This document shows positions 1-9,515 of a stretch of DNA of 64,000 nucleotides, in pieces. The position numbers were made by a program, and so were the translations under genes. Source of the DNA: Sphingomonas sp. dw_22 (GTDB taxonomy: Bacteria > Pseudomonadota > Alphaproteobacteria > Sphingomonadales > Sphingomonadaceae); assembly GCF_018449795.1 (NCBI RefSeq), contig NZ_JAAVVE010000013.1, forward strand, positions 30,606-94,605. The letters run 5' to 3'. Each line of letters starts with the position of its first letter. Positions within the stretch are counted from its first letter, which is position 1. The notes under the pieces are model-generated. The model was given only the letters and a program-made list of their open reading frames with translations, was not told the DNA's origin and searched no databases.

Positions 1-1066
1 GGTCCGCTTCGGCGCGCTCCTTGGATTCGATGATCAACTGGGCGTTGGCGTCGCGCAGCTCGGCGGTGCGGCGCTCGACCTCGCGCTCCAGCGCCTCGCG
101 CGCCTCGCGCTGCAGCCGCTGCTTTTCGCCCGATCGCAGGACGATGATCGCGATCCCGCCCAGCACGACCAGCGTTCCCAGCCCGAGCAGCAGCGCCTGG
201 GTCCGCGCCGCGGCGAGGGGCACGTCGAGCGGCGAGATGTGATAGAGCCTGCCGCCCGCGATCGGCGCCGGTTCGGCAGCGACGCGGAACCGCTCGCGCG
301 CGCCGCTGGTGCTCGTCGCCCGGGGCATTGCGAGCCGGATCGGCGCGGGGAGGGGCGGGTTGCCGCCATATTGCAGCGTGCGCCGGGCCGCGGCGATCAC
401 GGCGGGATCGACTCCGCCGATCGTGTGGAAGCGCCAATCGGGCAGGCTGGTGACCAGGATCACGCCATTGGCATCGGTGACGAAGCTCGCGCCCGACGCG
501 CGGCCCCAGGCGGATTCGACCGAGTCGAACTCAACCTTGACCACGACCACGCCGAGCGGGCTGCCGCCGCGATCGACGCGGCGGGCGAGGTACAGGCCGG
601 GCCGCCGGCTGACCGTGCCCAATGCGAACAGCTCTGCCGAACCGTCGCGCATCGCGTCGCGGAAATAGGGGCGGAAACCGTAATTCTGGCCGACGAAGCT
701 GGTCGGCTTGCGCCAGTTGCTGGCGGCCACCGTCACGCCGTCGGGGCCGATCACATAGATGTCGGCGGCGTCGGTGCGCGAGGCGAGCAGCTCCAGCGTG
801 CGGTCGAGCGCCGCGCGGGAGCCGGCGTTGCCGTCCAGCGCCCCGGCGACGTCGGGATATTCGATCAGCACCAAGGGAAGCAGGCGGAACTTCTGGAGTT
901 CGCTGTTGAGCAGCGCGGCGTGGGTGCGCGCGATCTGGACCGCCGAGGTGTCCGCCGCCGCATTGGCGCGGCCGCGCGCCCAGCGGTCGCCCGCCCAGGC
1001 GATCAGCGCCACGGCGACCAGCACGAGGGCGAGCACGGCGAGATGAGAGCGGCGGAGCGATTTCAT
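1..1066 (-). CDS. dctB: C4-dicarboxylate sensor histidine kinase DctB, partial (C-terminal part outside the window)
   Basis: Translating the minus strand from ATG at 1066 gives 355 residues open to the window edge. There is a first membrane segment (about residues 9-25), a large periplasmic sensor with dCache-type features (YVIGPDGVTVAASNW, GQNYGFRPYFRDA, RRPGLYLARRV), a second membrane segment (about residues 300-320), and then a charged coiled coil (REALEREVERRTAELRDANAQL) leading to the kinase core, which is not in the window. Similar DctB sensors detect succinate, fumarate or malate and phosphorylate DctD. The divergent dctA next door strongly supports the assignment. I see no clear Shine-Dalgarno sequence before 1066. 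Confidence 0.88.
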   Translation of the reverse strand, partial: MKSLRRSHLAVLALVLVAVALIAWAGDRWARGRANAAADTSAVQIARTHAALLNSELQKFRLLPLVLIEYPDVAGALDGNAGSRAALDRTLELLASRTDAADIYVIGPDGVTVAASNWRKPTSFVGQNYGFRPYFRDAMRDGSAELFALGTVSRRPGLYLARRVDRGGSPLGVVVVKVEFDSVESAWGRASGASFVTDANGVILVTSLPDWRFHTIGGVDPAVIAAARRTLQYGGNPPLPAPIRLAMPRATSTSGARERFRVAAEPAPIAGGRLYHISPLDVPLAAARTQALLLGLGTLVVLGGIAIIVLRSGEKQRLQREAREALEREVERRTAELRDANAQLIIESKERAEAD

Positions 1067-1067
1067 C

Positions 1068-1117
1068 TGTGTGGATCGTCGCACATCATCGGTGCATCCT
1101 GTGCGGGAATCCGCACA
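1068..1117. promoter_or_regulatory. tandem inverted repeats, probable DctD-type activator sites
   Basis: Two 18-bp inverted repeats of form TGTGYGG-N4-YCGCACA lie at 1068-1085 (imperfect) and 1100-1117 (perfect arms TGTGCGG/CCGCACA), 32 bp centre to centre, or about three helical turns. They sit in the dctB-dctA intergenic space about 150-200 bp upstream of dctA, where an NtrC-family activator would bind. I found no GG-N10-GC sigma-54 promoter between them and dctA; the closest is a GG/GC pair with an 11-nt spacer at 1185-1199. The promoter class is therefore open. Confidence 0.6.
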
Positions 1118-1269
1118 TTTCTGCAAGCGGCCATGAGGATGAAATTCGGATAATCGTTGTTTTCCATTGGCTTGTATGCAGTCTGGCGGCGTGATCCGCA
1201 ACCATTAGGGTGCACCAACAAGACCTCGACACAAGAGGTCCGGCGCAACTCCGCGCATCGAGAGGATGA

Positions 1270-2592
1270 ATGGCCCACCCGATCGTCACCCATGCCGTGC
1301 CCACGCCCGCAAGCCGCACGCCGATCTATGCGCATCTCTATGCGCAGGTGCTGTTCGCGATCCTGTGCGGCGCGCTGCTCGGCCATTTCTATCCCGCGGT
1401 CGGCGAAGCGCTGAAGCCGCTCGGCGATGGTTTCATCAAGCTGGTGAAGATGGTGATCGCGCCGGTGATCTTCCTCACCGTGGTCACCGGGATCGCCGGG
1501 ATGCGCGAGCTCGCCGCTGTCGGCCGCGTCGCCGGCCGGGCATTCGGCTATTTCCTTGCCGTCTCGACGCTGGCGCTGCTCGTCGGCATGGCGGTTGCAA
1601 ATATCGTCCAGCCGGGCGCGGGGATGCATGTCGATCCCGCGACGCTCAACGCCAGCGCAGTCGCCGATTATGCGCATCAGGCGCATGAATCGACCGTCAC
1701 CGGATTCCTGATGGCGATCATCCCGACGACGATGATCTCCGCGCTCACCGACGGCTCGATCCTCCAGACCCTGTTCGTCGCGATCCTGTTCGGCATCGCG
1801 CTGAGCCTGGTCGGCGAGCCGGCCCAGCCGGTGCTCGATCTGGCCGAGCGGGTGATGCTGGTGGTGTTCCGGCTGGTCGGCATCCTGATGCGCGCGGCGC
1901 CGGTGGGCGCGTTCGGCGCGATCGCCTTCACCGTGGGCAAATATGGCGCCGGCAGCCTGGTGAGCCTGGGCGGGCTGGTCGCGACCTTCTATCTGACGTC
2001 GATATTGTTCGTGCTGGTGGTGCTGGGCATCATCGCCCGCCTGCACGGCTTCTCGATCCTGCGGCTGCTCAACTATCTGAAGGCCGAGCTGCTGCTGGTG
2101 CTCGGCACCTCCTCGTCCGAAGCCGCGCTGCCCAGCCTGATCGCAAAGCTGGAGCGGGCGGGGTGCGACAAGGGCGTGGTCGGGCTCGTCGTGCCGACCG
2201 GCTATTCGTTCAACCTCGACGGCACCAATATCTACATGACGCTGGCGGCGCTGTTCATCGCCCAGGCCTGCGGCATCCATCTGAGCTGGGGCGAGCAGTT
2301 CGCGTTGCTCGGCGTGGCGATGCTGAGCAGCAAGGGCGCGGCGGGCGTGACCGGGGCGGGCTTCATCACGCTGGCCGCGACGCTATCGATCGTGCCCTCG
2401 GTGCCGGTCGCCGGCATGGCGCTGATCCTGGGCGTGGACCGCTTCATGAGTGAGTGCCGCAGCCTCACCAATTTCATCGGCAACGCCGTCGCCGCGATCG
2501 TGGTCGCGCGATGGGAGAACAAGCTCGACCGCGCCCAGCTGGCGCAGGTGCTTGCCAATCCGGGCGCGAGGGACGCCGAAGCCATCAATTGA
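1270..2592 (+). CDS. dctA: C4-dicarboxylate/cation symporter DctA
   Basis: This 440-aa polytopic inner-membrane protein has the hallmarks of the glutamate/dicarboxylate symporter family: an N-terminal [19 protein letters not shown] helix, [21 protein letters not shown], the serine-rich hairpin [33 protein letters not shown] and [14 protein letters not shown]. The family imports succinate, fumarate and malate with protons or sodium. ATG at 1270 follows a GAGAGG-type ribosome site. It is divergent from dctB, and the next gene starts 44 bp downstream on the same strand, so dctA may lead a dctA-receptor-hydrolase unit under DctB/DctD control. Confidence 0.95.
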   Translation: MAHPIVTHAVPTPASRTPIYAHLYAQVLFAILCGALLGHFYPAVGEALKPLGDGFIKLVKMVIAPVIFLTVVTGIAGMRELAAVGRVAGRAFGYFLAVSTLALLVGMAVANIVQPGAGMHVDPATLNASAVADYAHQAHESTVTGFLMAIIPTTMISALTDGSILQTLFVAILFGIALSLVGEPAQPVLDLAERVMLVVFRLVGILMRAAPVGAFGAIAFTVGKYGAGSLVSLGGLVATFYLTSILFVLVVLGIIARLHGFSILRLLNYLKAELLLVLGTSSSEAALPSLIAKLERAGCDKGVVGLVVPTGYSFNLDGTNIYMTLAALFIAQACGIHLSWGEQFALLGVAMLSSKGAAGVTGAGFITLAATLSIVPSVPVAGMALILGVDRFMSECRSLTNFIGNAVAAIVVARWENKLDRAQLAQVLANPGARDAEAIN

Positions 2593-2636
2593 AGACGATG
2601 CCCACGCAACGATGGGCCTAAAAAGGGAGAGAGAGC

Positions 2637-5600
2637 ATGAGGGGTATGATCCGTCCGGCGCTAGCCGCCACCACCGCCATCGCCGCGATCGGCTGGGCAA
2701 CCAGCGCCTTCGCGCAGGAAACGCCGCAGGCCGCGCCGGAAGCGGCCGAGGCGCAGGCCGACACCGATGGCCCCGCCTCGAGGCCCGAGCAGGACATCGT
2801 CGTGGTCGGCTCGCAGATCCGCGGCGCCAAGGTCAACACCGCGCTGCCGGTGACGGTGATCGATTCCAGCCAGATCGACGCGACCGGCGCCTCCTCGGGC
2901 GACGACCTGATCCGTTCGATCCCGCAGGCGGGCGACATCACCTTCAACGAATCCAACAATCCGCAGACCAGCAACGCGGCGCGCGGTGACGTCAATTCGA
3001 TCAACCTGCGCAATCTGGGCGTGGGCAATACGCTGGTGCTGCTGAACGGCCGCCGCCTCGTCCAGCATCCGACCAGCCAGGCGGGCGACGGCAACGTGCC
3101 GGTGCTCGGCTACAACTCCAACGCGCTGCCGGTCGCCGGCATCGAGCGGCTGGAGATCCTGCGCGACGGCGCCGCCGCCATCTATGGTGCGGACGCGGTG
3201 GCGGGCGTGGTCAACACGGTCACCAAGTCGAACTTCAACGGCGGCACGATCGACCTGCGCTATGGCGGGGCCGAGGGCACGCATCGCCGCGAGTTCGAGG
3301 GGACCGGCATGGTCGGCACCGATTTCGCCGGCGGGCGCGGCAACGTGTCGCTGTACCTCGATTACACGCACCGCACCGCGATGCGCGCCGAGGACCAGCC
3401 CTATACGGCGAGCGACAATCTGCTCGATTTCTTCGCCGACAATCCCGATTTCGCGGGCAATCTGACCGCCGACGGCCGCGCCACCCAGTCGCCCTGGGCG
3501 AACCTGGCCGTGGTCGGCGGACCCGGCACGATCCGCATGACGGGCAATCGTGCGCTCACGTCTTCGGCCGGCGCCTTCCACACGCAATCGAGCGCCAATC
3601 CCGGCTGCGTCGTCACGATCAACGCCGATACCTGCCTGGGCACCGGCACGCGCGCGACCGCATCGACGCTGCGTTCCGAGCGCTTCGACACGCGCCCCGG
3701 CACCAGCGTCACGCCGTCGATCGATCGTTACAACAGCTTCCTGACCGCGCATTACGACGTGTCGGACGACGTCACCCTCTACACCGAGCTCGGCTATTAT
3801 CGCGCGAGCACGCAGCGCATCCAGCCGCCGACGATCAACCTCAACGCGATCGTGATCCCGGCCTCCAACTATTGGAACCCGTTCGGCGCGGCGACGCTGC
3901 CCGACGGTACGCCCAATCCGAACCGCATCCCCGGCCTGACCAACGTGTCCGCCGCCGGCCTGCCGGTGCGGCTCAGCACCTATCGCTTCGTCGATGCGGG
4001 TCAGCAGACGGTGGATACCAGCAACTGGCAGTCGCGTTTCCTGGGCGGCGCCAAGGGCCGGATCGGCACCTTCGATTTCGACACCGCGATCCTCTATTCG
4101 GAGGCGCAGGCGACTGACGTCTCGAACGCGATCAACATGACCAAGCTCCAGGCGAGCCTCGCGCTGGCGACGCCGGACGCCTATAATCCCTTCAACGGCG
4201 GCTGCGCGGCGACGCCGAGCGTGGGGGATTGCCAGCCTTCGTCGCAGACGGCGATCGACGCGATCAGCTTCGATCTGCGGCGCCGTTCGAAGACCACCCT
4301 GGCACTGGCCGATTTCAAGCTGTCGCGGCCGGACCTGCTCCAGCTTCCCGGCGGCAATCTGGGCATCGCGTTCGGTGTCGAGGGGCGGCGCGAGACGCAG
4401 ATGGACGTCCGCGATCCCAATCTCAACGGCGATATCGCCTTCGTCGATGCGGTGACCGGCGAGACCAACCTGTCCAACGTCGCCGCCGTCAGCCCGACGC
4501 CGAGCACCAGCGGCAAGCGCACCGTCTTCTCGGCGTTCGGCGAGCTGGCGGTGCCGGTGATCGCGCCGGAGATGGGCATCCCGCTGATCCGCCGCGTCGA
4601 TCTCCAACTCGCGGCCCGCTACGAGCATTACAGCGATTTCGGCAGCGTCTTCAAACCCAAGATCGCCGCCGCCTGGGATCTGATCGACGGCGTCCGTTTG
4701 AGGGGCTCCTATTCGAAGGGATTCCGCGCGCCGAACCTGGAGCAGACCAAGACCGTCCAATATTCGCGGCTGGGCTCGAACACGGACTTCTATCGCTGCG
4801 AGGCCGATCTGCGCGCCGATCGCATCGCCAATTTCGGCGCATGCGGCCGTGGGATCAGCTATTCGATCTTCATCTCGGGCAATCCCGATCTGAAGCCCGA
4901 AAACAGCACCAACTGGACCGCCGGCGTGGTGCTCGAGCCCAAGTTCATCAACGGCAAGGCCGGCCACCTGACGCTCACCGCCGATTTCTGGTCGATCAAC
5001 CAGGTCGGCATCGTCGGCCAGTTCGGCCCGCAGAACGCGCTGGTGCTCGACTATCTGCTGCGGCTCCAGGGCTCCAGCAATCCGAACGTGATCCGCGCGG
5101 CGCCCACCGCCGACGATGCGCCGATGTTCGACGGCACCGGGCTGGCGCCGGTCGGTGCGGTGACGCAGATCAACGACCAGTTCACCAACCTGCTGCCGCA
5201 GACGGTGCAGGGCCTCGATCTGGCGCTGCTCTACAATGTCCGCACCGGCATCGGTAAGTTCGACCTGGCGCTGAACGCCGCGCGCCTCACCAAGTTCAGC
5301 CGCGACACCCCGCCGGCGGTGCAGGCGCTGTTCGACGCGCGCGCGGCGGGCCAGATCAATCCGGCCACCCCGCTCACCGACGCCAGCGACCTGATCGAGG
5401 ATCGCGGCAAGCCGAAATGGCGCCTGACCGGCTCGCTCACCTGGAGCAGCGGCCCGGTCCAGATCGGCGGCTTCGTCAACTATGTCGGCACCGTCTACGA
5501 TACCAACTTCCTCGATGCGAACGGCGATCCCTATCCGGTCGACGGTCAGGCCACGGTCAACCTCTATGCGCAATATCGCTTCAAGGACGGCTGGCTGAAG

Positions 5601-5732
5601 GACACGCGCTTCCGCATCGGCGCGCGCAACATCTTCGACACCCAGCCGCCGGTGGTGTCGGACGGTTATCTGGGATCGCTCTACGTCCCCTATGGCCGCT
5701 ATTGGTACGGCAGCGTCAGCAAGCGTTTCTGA
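2637..5732 (+). CDS. TonB-dependent outer-membrane receptor
   Basis: 1031 aa. A signal peptide ends at AFAQ (about residue 26), followed by an Ala/Glu-rich linker, a TonB-box-like segment (DIVVVGSQI), the plug domain (LPVTVIDSSQID...LVLLNGRRL...IERLEILRDGAAAIYGADAVAGVVNTVTK) and a beta barrel ending in an aromatic residue (YGSVSKRF). It belongs to the large receptors common in sphingomonads that take up oligosaccharides or other large solutes. The substrate cannot be read from sequence. GGGAGAGAGAG just upstream supports ATG 2637. It follows dctA by 44 bp and precedes an SGNH hydrolase gene by 13 bp, suggesting a joint uptake and degradation role. Confidence 0.92.
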   Translation: MRGMIRPALAATTAIAAIGWATSAFAQETPQAAPEAAEAQADTDGPASRPEQDIVVVGSQIRGAKVNTALPVTVIDSSQIDATGASSGDDLIRSIPQAGDITFNESNNPQTSNAARGDVNSINLRNLGVGNTLVLLNGRRLVQHPTSQAGDGNVPVLGYNSNALPVAGIERLEILRDGAAAIYGADAVAGVVNTVTKSNFNGGTIDLRYGGAEGTHRREFEGTGMVGTDFAGGRGNVSLYLDYTHRTAMRAEDQPYTASDNLLDFFADNPDFAGNLTADGRATQSPWANLAVVGGPGTIRMTGNRALTSSAGAFHTQSSANPGCVVTINADTCLGTGTRATASTLRSERFDTRPGTSVTPSIDRYNSFLTAHYDVSDDVTLYTELGYYRASTQRIQPPTINLNAIVIPASNYWNPFGAATLPDGTPNPNRIPGLTNVSAAGLPVRLSTYRFVDAGQQTVDTSNWQSRFLGGAKGRIGTFDFDTAILYSEAQATDVSNAINMTKLQASLALATPDAYNPFNGGCAATPSVGDCQPSSQTAIDAISFDLRRRSKTTLALADFKLSRPDLLQLPGGNLGIAFGVEGRRETQMDVRDPNLNGDIAFVDAVTGETNLSNVAAVSPTPSTSGKRTVFSAFGELAVPVIAPEMGIPLIRRVDLQLAARYEHYSDFGSVFKPKIAAAWDLIDGVRLRGSYSKGFRAPNLEQTKTVQYSRLGSNTDFYRCEADLRADRIANFGACGRGISYSIFISGNPDLKPENSTNWTAGVVLEPKFINGKAGHLTLTADFWSINQVGIVGQFGPQNALVLDYLLRLQGSSNPNVIRAAPTADDAPMFDGTGLAPVGAVTQINDQFTNLLPQTVQGLDLALLYNVRTGIGKFDLALNAARLTKFSRDTPPAVQALFDARAAGQINPATPLTDASDLIEDRGKPKWRLTGSLTWSSGPVQIGGFVNYVGTVYDTNFLDANGDPYPVDGQATVNLYAQYRFKDGWLKDTRFRIGARNIFDTQPPVVSDGYLGSLYVPYGRYWYGSVSKRF

Positions 5733-5745
5733 GAAGGGTATGCGT

Positions 5746-6615
5746 ATGAAGGCTCTGTTTCTTGCCCTGCTCGCCCTGGTGCCGGCCTCCGCGCTGGCCC
5801 AGGAGGCGGCGCCTCCCAAGACGATCCTGTTCGTCGGCAACAGCTTCACCCAGGGGGCGCATTCCGCGGTGAAGCGCTATCGCGCCGATAGCGTGACCGA
5901 TCTGAACGGCGACGGCTATGGCGGCGTGCCTGCGCTGTTCAAGCGGTTCACCGAAGAGGCGGGGCTGCACTGGAAGGTCAGCCTGGAGACGCAGGGCGGC
6001 AAGCCGCTCGCCTTCCACTATGAGGAACGCCGCGCGAAGCTGGGCGGCAAGTGGGATGTGGTGATCCTGCAGGAACTGAGCTCGCTCGATCGCCAGCGGC
6101 CGGGCGATGCGAGCGGCTATCTGAAATATGCTCCGTTGCTGGCGGGCATGGCGAAGCAGGCCAATCCGAGTGCGCAAGTGCTGCTGATGTCGACCTGGAC
6201 ACGCGCCGATCAGGTCTATCGGCCGGGCAGCCCTTGGTCCGGCAAGCCGATCGACGCGATGGCGAACGACCTGCGCGCCGCCGCCGAGCGCGTGCGCGCC
6301 GCGTCGCGTGACATCGCCGGCATTCTCCCCGTGGGCCAGGCTTGGGACCGGGCGATCGCCAAGGGAGTCGCCGATCCCAATCCCTATGACGGGATCGCCT
6401 TCGGCCAGGTCGATTTGTGGACCTATGACCATTATCACGGGAGCATCTACGGCTATTATCTGGAGGCGCTGGTGGTGTTCGGCCAGGTGACGGGCATCGA
6501 TCCCAAGACGCTGGGGCCGGACGAGCGCGCGGCGGACGATCTCGGTATCTCCAAGGAACAGGCCGTCGCGTTGCAGAAGATCGCTTCGGAGCAACTTGCG
6601 GCGGAGCGGCGCTGA
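5746..6615 (+). CDS. secreted SGNH/GDSL-type hydrolase
   Basis: 289 aa from ATG 5746, chosen because GAAGGG lies 7 nt upstream; an ATG at 5740 would sit almost on that site. The signal peptide ends at ALAQ (residue 19). Block I of the SGNH fold is FVGNSFTQG with Ser33 as likely nucleophile, and a C-terminal YDHYH segment could supply the Asp/His pair. The family includes esterases and carbohydrate deacetylases. The gene is tightly coupled to the upstream TonB receptor, so it may process the imported compound in the periplasm. It converges on the end of cobU only 4 bp away. Confidence 0.72.
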   Translation: MKALFLALLALVPASALAQEAAPPKTILFVGNSFTQGAHSAVKRYRADSVTDLNGDGYGGVPALFKRFTEEAGLHWKVSLETQGGKPLAFHYEERRAKLGGKWDVVILQELSSLDRQRPGDASGYLKYAPLLAGMAKQANPSAQVLLMSTWTRADQVYRPGSPWSGKPIDAMANDLRAAAERVRAASRDIAGILPVGQAWDRAIAKGVADPNPYDGIAFGQVDLWTYDHYHGSIYGYYLEALVVFGQVTGIDPKTLGPDERAADDLGISKEQAVALQKIASEQLAAERR

Positions 6616-6619
6616 GGCC

Positions 6620-7132
6620 CTACTTCATTCGTAGGGGCAGGCCGGCGGCGACGAACTGAACTTCGTTCGCCGCCTGCGCCACCGCCTGATTGAGGAAACC
6701 CGCCGCATCGCGGAACTGCCGGGCCAGCGCATTGTCCGGCACGACGCCCAGGCCGACTTCGTTGGCGACCAGGATTACCGGTCCCCGCGCCTTGCCCAAT
6801 GCAGTGACCAGCGCGTCGGTGGCGGCGGGAATGTCGTGCTCGCCGAGCAGCAGGTTCGAGGTCCAGAGCGTCAGGCAATCGACCAGCACGACGCTGGATG
6901 GGGCTGTTTCGGCAGCTATGGTAGTCGGGAGGTCGAGCGGCGCTTCGACCGTGCGCCAGCGCGGGCCGCGATCGGCGCGGTGGCGGGCGATGCGATCGGC
7001 CATCTCCGTGTCGAAGGCTTGCGCGGTGGCGACGAACATCAGTCCGGCGTCCAGCGCTTCGGCGCGCGTCTGGGCGTAGCGGCTCTTGCCCGACCGGGCG
7101 CCGCCCAGGACGAAAAGGATGTGCGGCTTCAT
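6620..7132 (-). CDS. cobU: adenosylcobinamide kinase / adenosylcobinamide-phosphate guanylyltransferase CobU
   Basis: 170 aa. The N-terminal P-loop GGARSGKS (residues 10-17) and the family segment [22 protein letters not shown], containing the histidine region used for guanylylation, identify CobU. The enzyme phosphorylates adenosylcobinamide and transfers GMP to form AdoCbi-GDP for CobS. It is the last gene of the btuB-led operon, and its start overlaps the cobQ stop by 4 nt. A short GC hairpin around 6618-6636 overlaps its stop codon and is too weak to call a terminator with confidence. Confidence 0.94.
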   Translation of the reverse strand: MKPHILFVLGGARSGKSRYAQTRAEALDAGLMFVATAQAFDTEMADRIARHRADRGPRWRTVEAPLDLPTTIAAETAPSSVVLVDCLTLWTSNLLLGEHDIPAATDALVTALGKARGPVILVANEVGLGVVPDNALARQFRDAAGFLNQAVAQAANEVQFVAAGLPLRMK

Positions 7133-8589
7133 GGCTTCCTCGTCTGGGCAGGGGCGAGCAGGGCGTCGAGATCGAGGTGCCGTTCGAGTTCCTCGGCGAT
7201 CGAATCGAGCGCGGTATCGACGGACGCGCGATAATCGCGGCCGCTGCCCTGGGCGCCGATCCTCGCGAGCAGCGCGCGGCGCTGCGCCGCATCGGCGAGG
7301 AATCCGTGGACATAGGTGCCCGTCACCAGCCCGTCGGCGCTGACCGCGCCATCGGGGCGGCCGTCCTCGAAGATGGCCAGCGGCCGGGCCGTGCCGGCGC
7401 CGGTGGTTTCGCCCATGTGCATCTCATAGCCTTCGAACCGCGCGCCCAATGCGGTGCCGCGGACATGGCGCAGAGCCTTGGCGGGGGAGAGAACTGTCTC
7501 CACATCGAGCAGGCCCAGCCCTTCGATCGATCCCGGTGGCCCCTCCAGCCCGGCGGGATCGCTGACCCGCGTGCCGAGCATCTGATAGCCGCCGCACAGG
7601 CCGAGCACCGCGCCGCCGCGCCGATGGTGCGCGCGGATGTCGATGTCCCAGCCTTGGGCGCGGAGCGCCGCGAGGTCGGCGATCGTCGCCTTGGAGCCGG
7701 GCAGGACGATCAGCGCCGCCTCGGCCGGGATCGGCGTGCCCGGCGGCACCATGCGCAGCTCGACTTCGGGCTCCAGCTTGAGCGGATCGAGATCGTCGAA
7801 ATTGGAGATGCGCGGCAGGATCGGGCAGGCGACGACCAACCGGCCCTCGTGGCGCAGGGCGCGGGCTTCGAGGATCACGGCATCCTCGCTCGGCAGGCGT
7901 GCCGTCATGGGCAACCAGGGCACTACCCCGAAGCCGCGCCAGCCGGACAGCGCCTCGATCTGGCGATAACCGTCCGCGAACAATGCCGGATCGCCGCGGA
8001 ACTTGTTGATGATGAAGCCGCGGATCATTGCGGCGTCCTCGGGATCGATGACCGCTCGCGTGCCGACGATCGCCGCGATCACGCCGCCGCGATCGATATC
8101 GCCCACCAGCACCACCGGCACGCCCGCTGCCCGGGCGAATCCCATATTGGCGATGTCGCCGGCCCTGAGGTTGATCTCGGCAGGCGAACCGGCCCCCTCG
8201 ACGATGACCAGGTCGCATGCCTCGCGCAGGCGGTGATAGGCCGCCATCACTTCGCCGAGCAATTCTCCCCGCGCAGCGCGGAAATTGCCGGCGCCGAGCG
8301 TGCCGCGCACCTTGCCGCCCACGATCAGCTGCGAGGTGCGGTCGGCCTGGGGTTTGAGCAGCACTGGGTTCATGTCGCTATGCGGCTCGACGCGCGCGGC
8401 GATCGCCTGGAGCGCCTGGGCGCGGCCGATCTCGCCGCCATCGATGGTGACGGCGGCATTGTTCGACATGTTCTGCGGCTTGAACGGGCGGATGCCGAGC
8501 CCGCGATTGGCGAAGGCGCGGCAGAGCCCGGCGACCAGCACCGACTTGCCGACGTCCGAGCCGGTTCCCTGGAGCATCAAAGCGCCCAT
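7129..8589 (-). CDS. cobQ: cobyric acid synthase CobQ
   Basis: 486 aa from ATG 8589 ([16 protein letters not shown]). The frame is open further upstream, but this start places the nucleotide-binding motif at residues 6-14 as in the family. An N-terminal dethiobiotin-synthetase-like ATPase is followed by a class-I glutamine amidotransferase domain with [13 protein letters not shown] (catalytic Cys) and a C-terminal His region (YVHGFL). CobQ amidates positions b, d, e and g of adenosylcobyrinic acid a,c-diamide in the cytoplasm. It overlaps the cobD end by 13 nt and cobU by 4 nt. Confidence 0.95.
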   Translation of the reverse strand: MGALMLQGTGSDVGKSVLVAGLCRAFANRGLGIRPFKPQNMSNNAAVTIDGGEIGRAQALQAIAARVEPHSDMNPVLLKPQADRTSQLIVGGKVRGTLGAGNFRAARGELLGEVMAAYHRLREACDLVIVEGAGSPAEINLRAGDIANMGFARAAGVPVVLVGDIDRGGVIAAIVGTRAVIDPEDAAMIRGFIINKFRGDPALFADGYRQIEALSGWRGFGVVPWLPMTARLPSEDAVILEARALRHEGRLVVACPILPRISNFDDLDPLKLEPEVELRMVPPGTPIPAEAALIVLPGSKATIADLAALRAQGWDIDIRAHHRRGGAVLGLCGGYQMLGTRVSDPAGLEGPPGSIEGLGLLDVETVLSPAKALRHVRGTALGARFEGYEMHMGETTGAGTARPLAIFEDGRPDGAVSADGLVTGTYVHGFLADAAQRRALLARIGAQGSGRDYRASVDTALDSIAEELERHLDLDALLAPAQTRKP

Positions 8590-9515
8590 GCGACGGTTCC
8601 TGCGACAATCCAGAGGCAAAGGCACGCGCGAACATAGATGGCCAGCGCGCGGCGGATGTCGCCGGGCGTCGCATCGCGCAGGCCGGCGCCGATCCAGGGC
8701 TTTTGCTGCAGCACGCCGTCATAGGCAATCGGCCCCCCGAGCCACAGCCCGAGCGCGCCGGCCATCGCGGCTTCGGGCCAGCCGGCATTGGGAGAGGCAT
8801 GCAGCTGGTGGTCGCGCCACAGGATGCGCCATCCACCCATGCCGCACAGGCAGATCAGCGCGGCGGCTATCCTGGCGGGTATGAGGTTGAGCAGATCGTC
8901 GGTTCGCGCGGCGGCCCAGCCGAACGCGCGCCAGCGCTCCTCGCGGTGGCCGATCAGGCTGTCGGCGGTGTTGACCGCCTTGTAGGCCCAGACGCCGGGC
9001 AGGCCGAGCAGCAGTAGCCAGAACAGGGGCGCGGCCACGCCGTCGCAGAAGCTTTCCGCCAGGCTCTCGATCGCGGCGCGGGCGGTGCCGACTTCGTCGA
9101 GCGTGGCGGTATCGCGGCCTACGATGCGGCTGACGGCGGGGCGGGCGGTTTCGAGATCCCCGGCAGCCAACGCGATGCCGACCGGCCGGACATGGTCGTA
9201 GAGGCTGCGTTGCGCCAGGGCCGGTGCGGCAAGCAGCGCCTCGAATATCCAGGCCCATGGACCCGCAGCATTCCGCAGCAATTGGTGCAGCATGACGCCC
9301 GGACCGGCGGCGACGGCGATCAGCAGCAGCAGGGTCGCGATGCCTGCGGCATATCGAAAGGCGGTGCTGTGGCTGCCACGGTTCCAGCGACGCTCGCATA
9401 CTTGGATGAGGCGCGCGAAGGCGCCGACCGGATGGCCGATGCGCCGGTAAAGCGCAGTCGGCCAGCCCAGCGCGGCGTCGACCGCCAGCGCCAGCAGGGC
9501 GATGGGCTCAGCCAT
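8577..9515 (-). CDS. cobD: adenosylcobinamide-phosphate synthase CobD (CbiB)
   Basis: 312 aa from ATG 9515. It is a hydrophobic protein with several membrane segments and family landmarks [25 protein letters not shown] near the start, then [17 protein letters not shown] and [18 protein letters not shown]. It joins aminopropanol (phosphate) to adenosylcobyric acid to give cobinamide (phosphate). An in-frame extension to 9650 lies inside cobC and is not needed. It overlaps cobC by 8 nt and cobQ by 13 nt. Confidence 0.93.
   Translation of the reverse strand: MAEPIALLALAVDAALGWPTALYRRIGHPVGAFARLIQVCERRWNRGSHSTAFRYAAGIATLLLLIAVAAGPGVMLHQLLRNAAGPWAWIFEALLAAPALAQRSLYDHVRPVGIALAAGDLETARPAVSRIVGRDTATLDEVGTARAAIESLAESFCDGVAAPLFWLLLLGLPGVWAYKAVNTADSLIGHREERWRAFGWAAARTDDLLNLIPARIAAALICLCGMGGWRILWRDHQLHASPNAGWPEAAMAGALGLWLGGPIAYDGVLQQKPWIGAGLRDATPGDIRRALAIYVRACLCLWIVAGTVAWAL

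Noticed and set aside
1118..1269. Sigma-54 promoter for dctA
   Set aside because: No GG-N10-GC pair was found; the closest has an 11-nt spacer.
2661..5849. 1062-codon open frame antisense to the first TonB receptor gene
   Set aside because: The receptor on the plus strand has a signal peptide, plug and barrel; the antisense frame gives Arg/Asp/Glu/His-rich sequence typical of reverse-strand shadows in high-GC DNA.
6618..6636. Terminator between the SGNH gene and cobU
   Set aside because: A 6-bp stem overlapping the cobU stop codon with no U tract is too weak.
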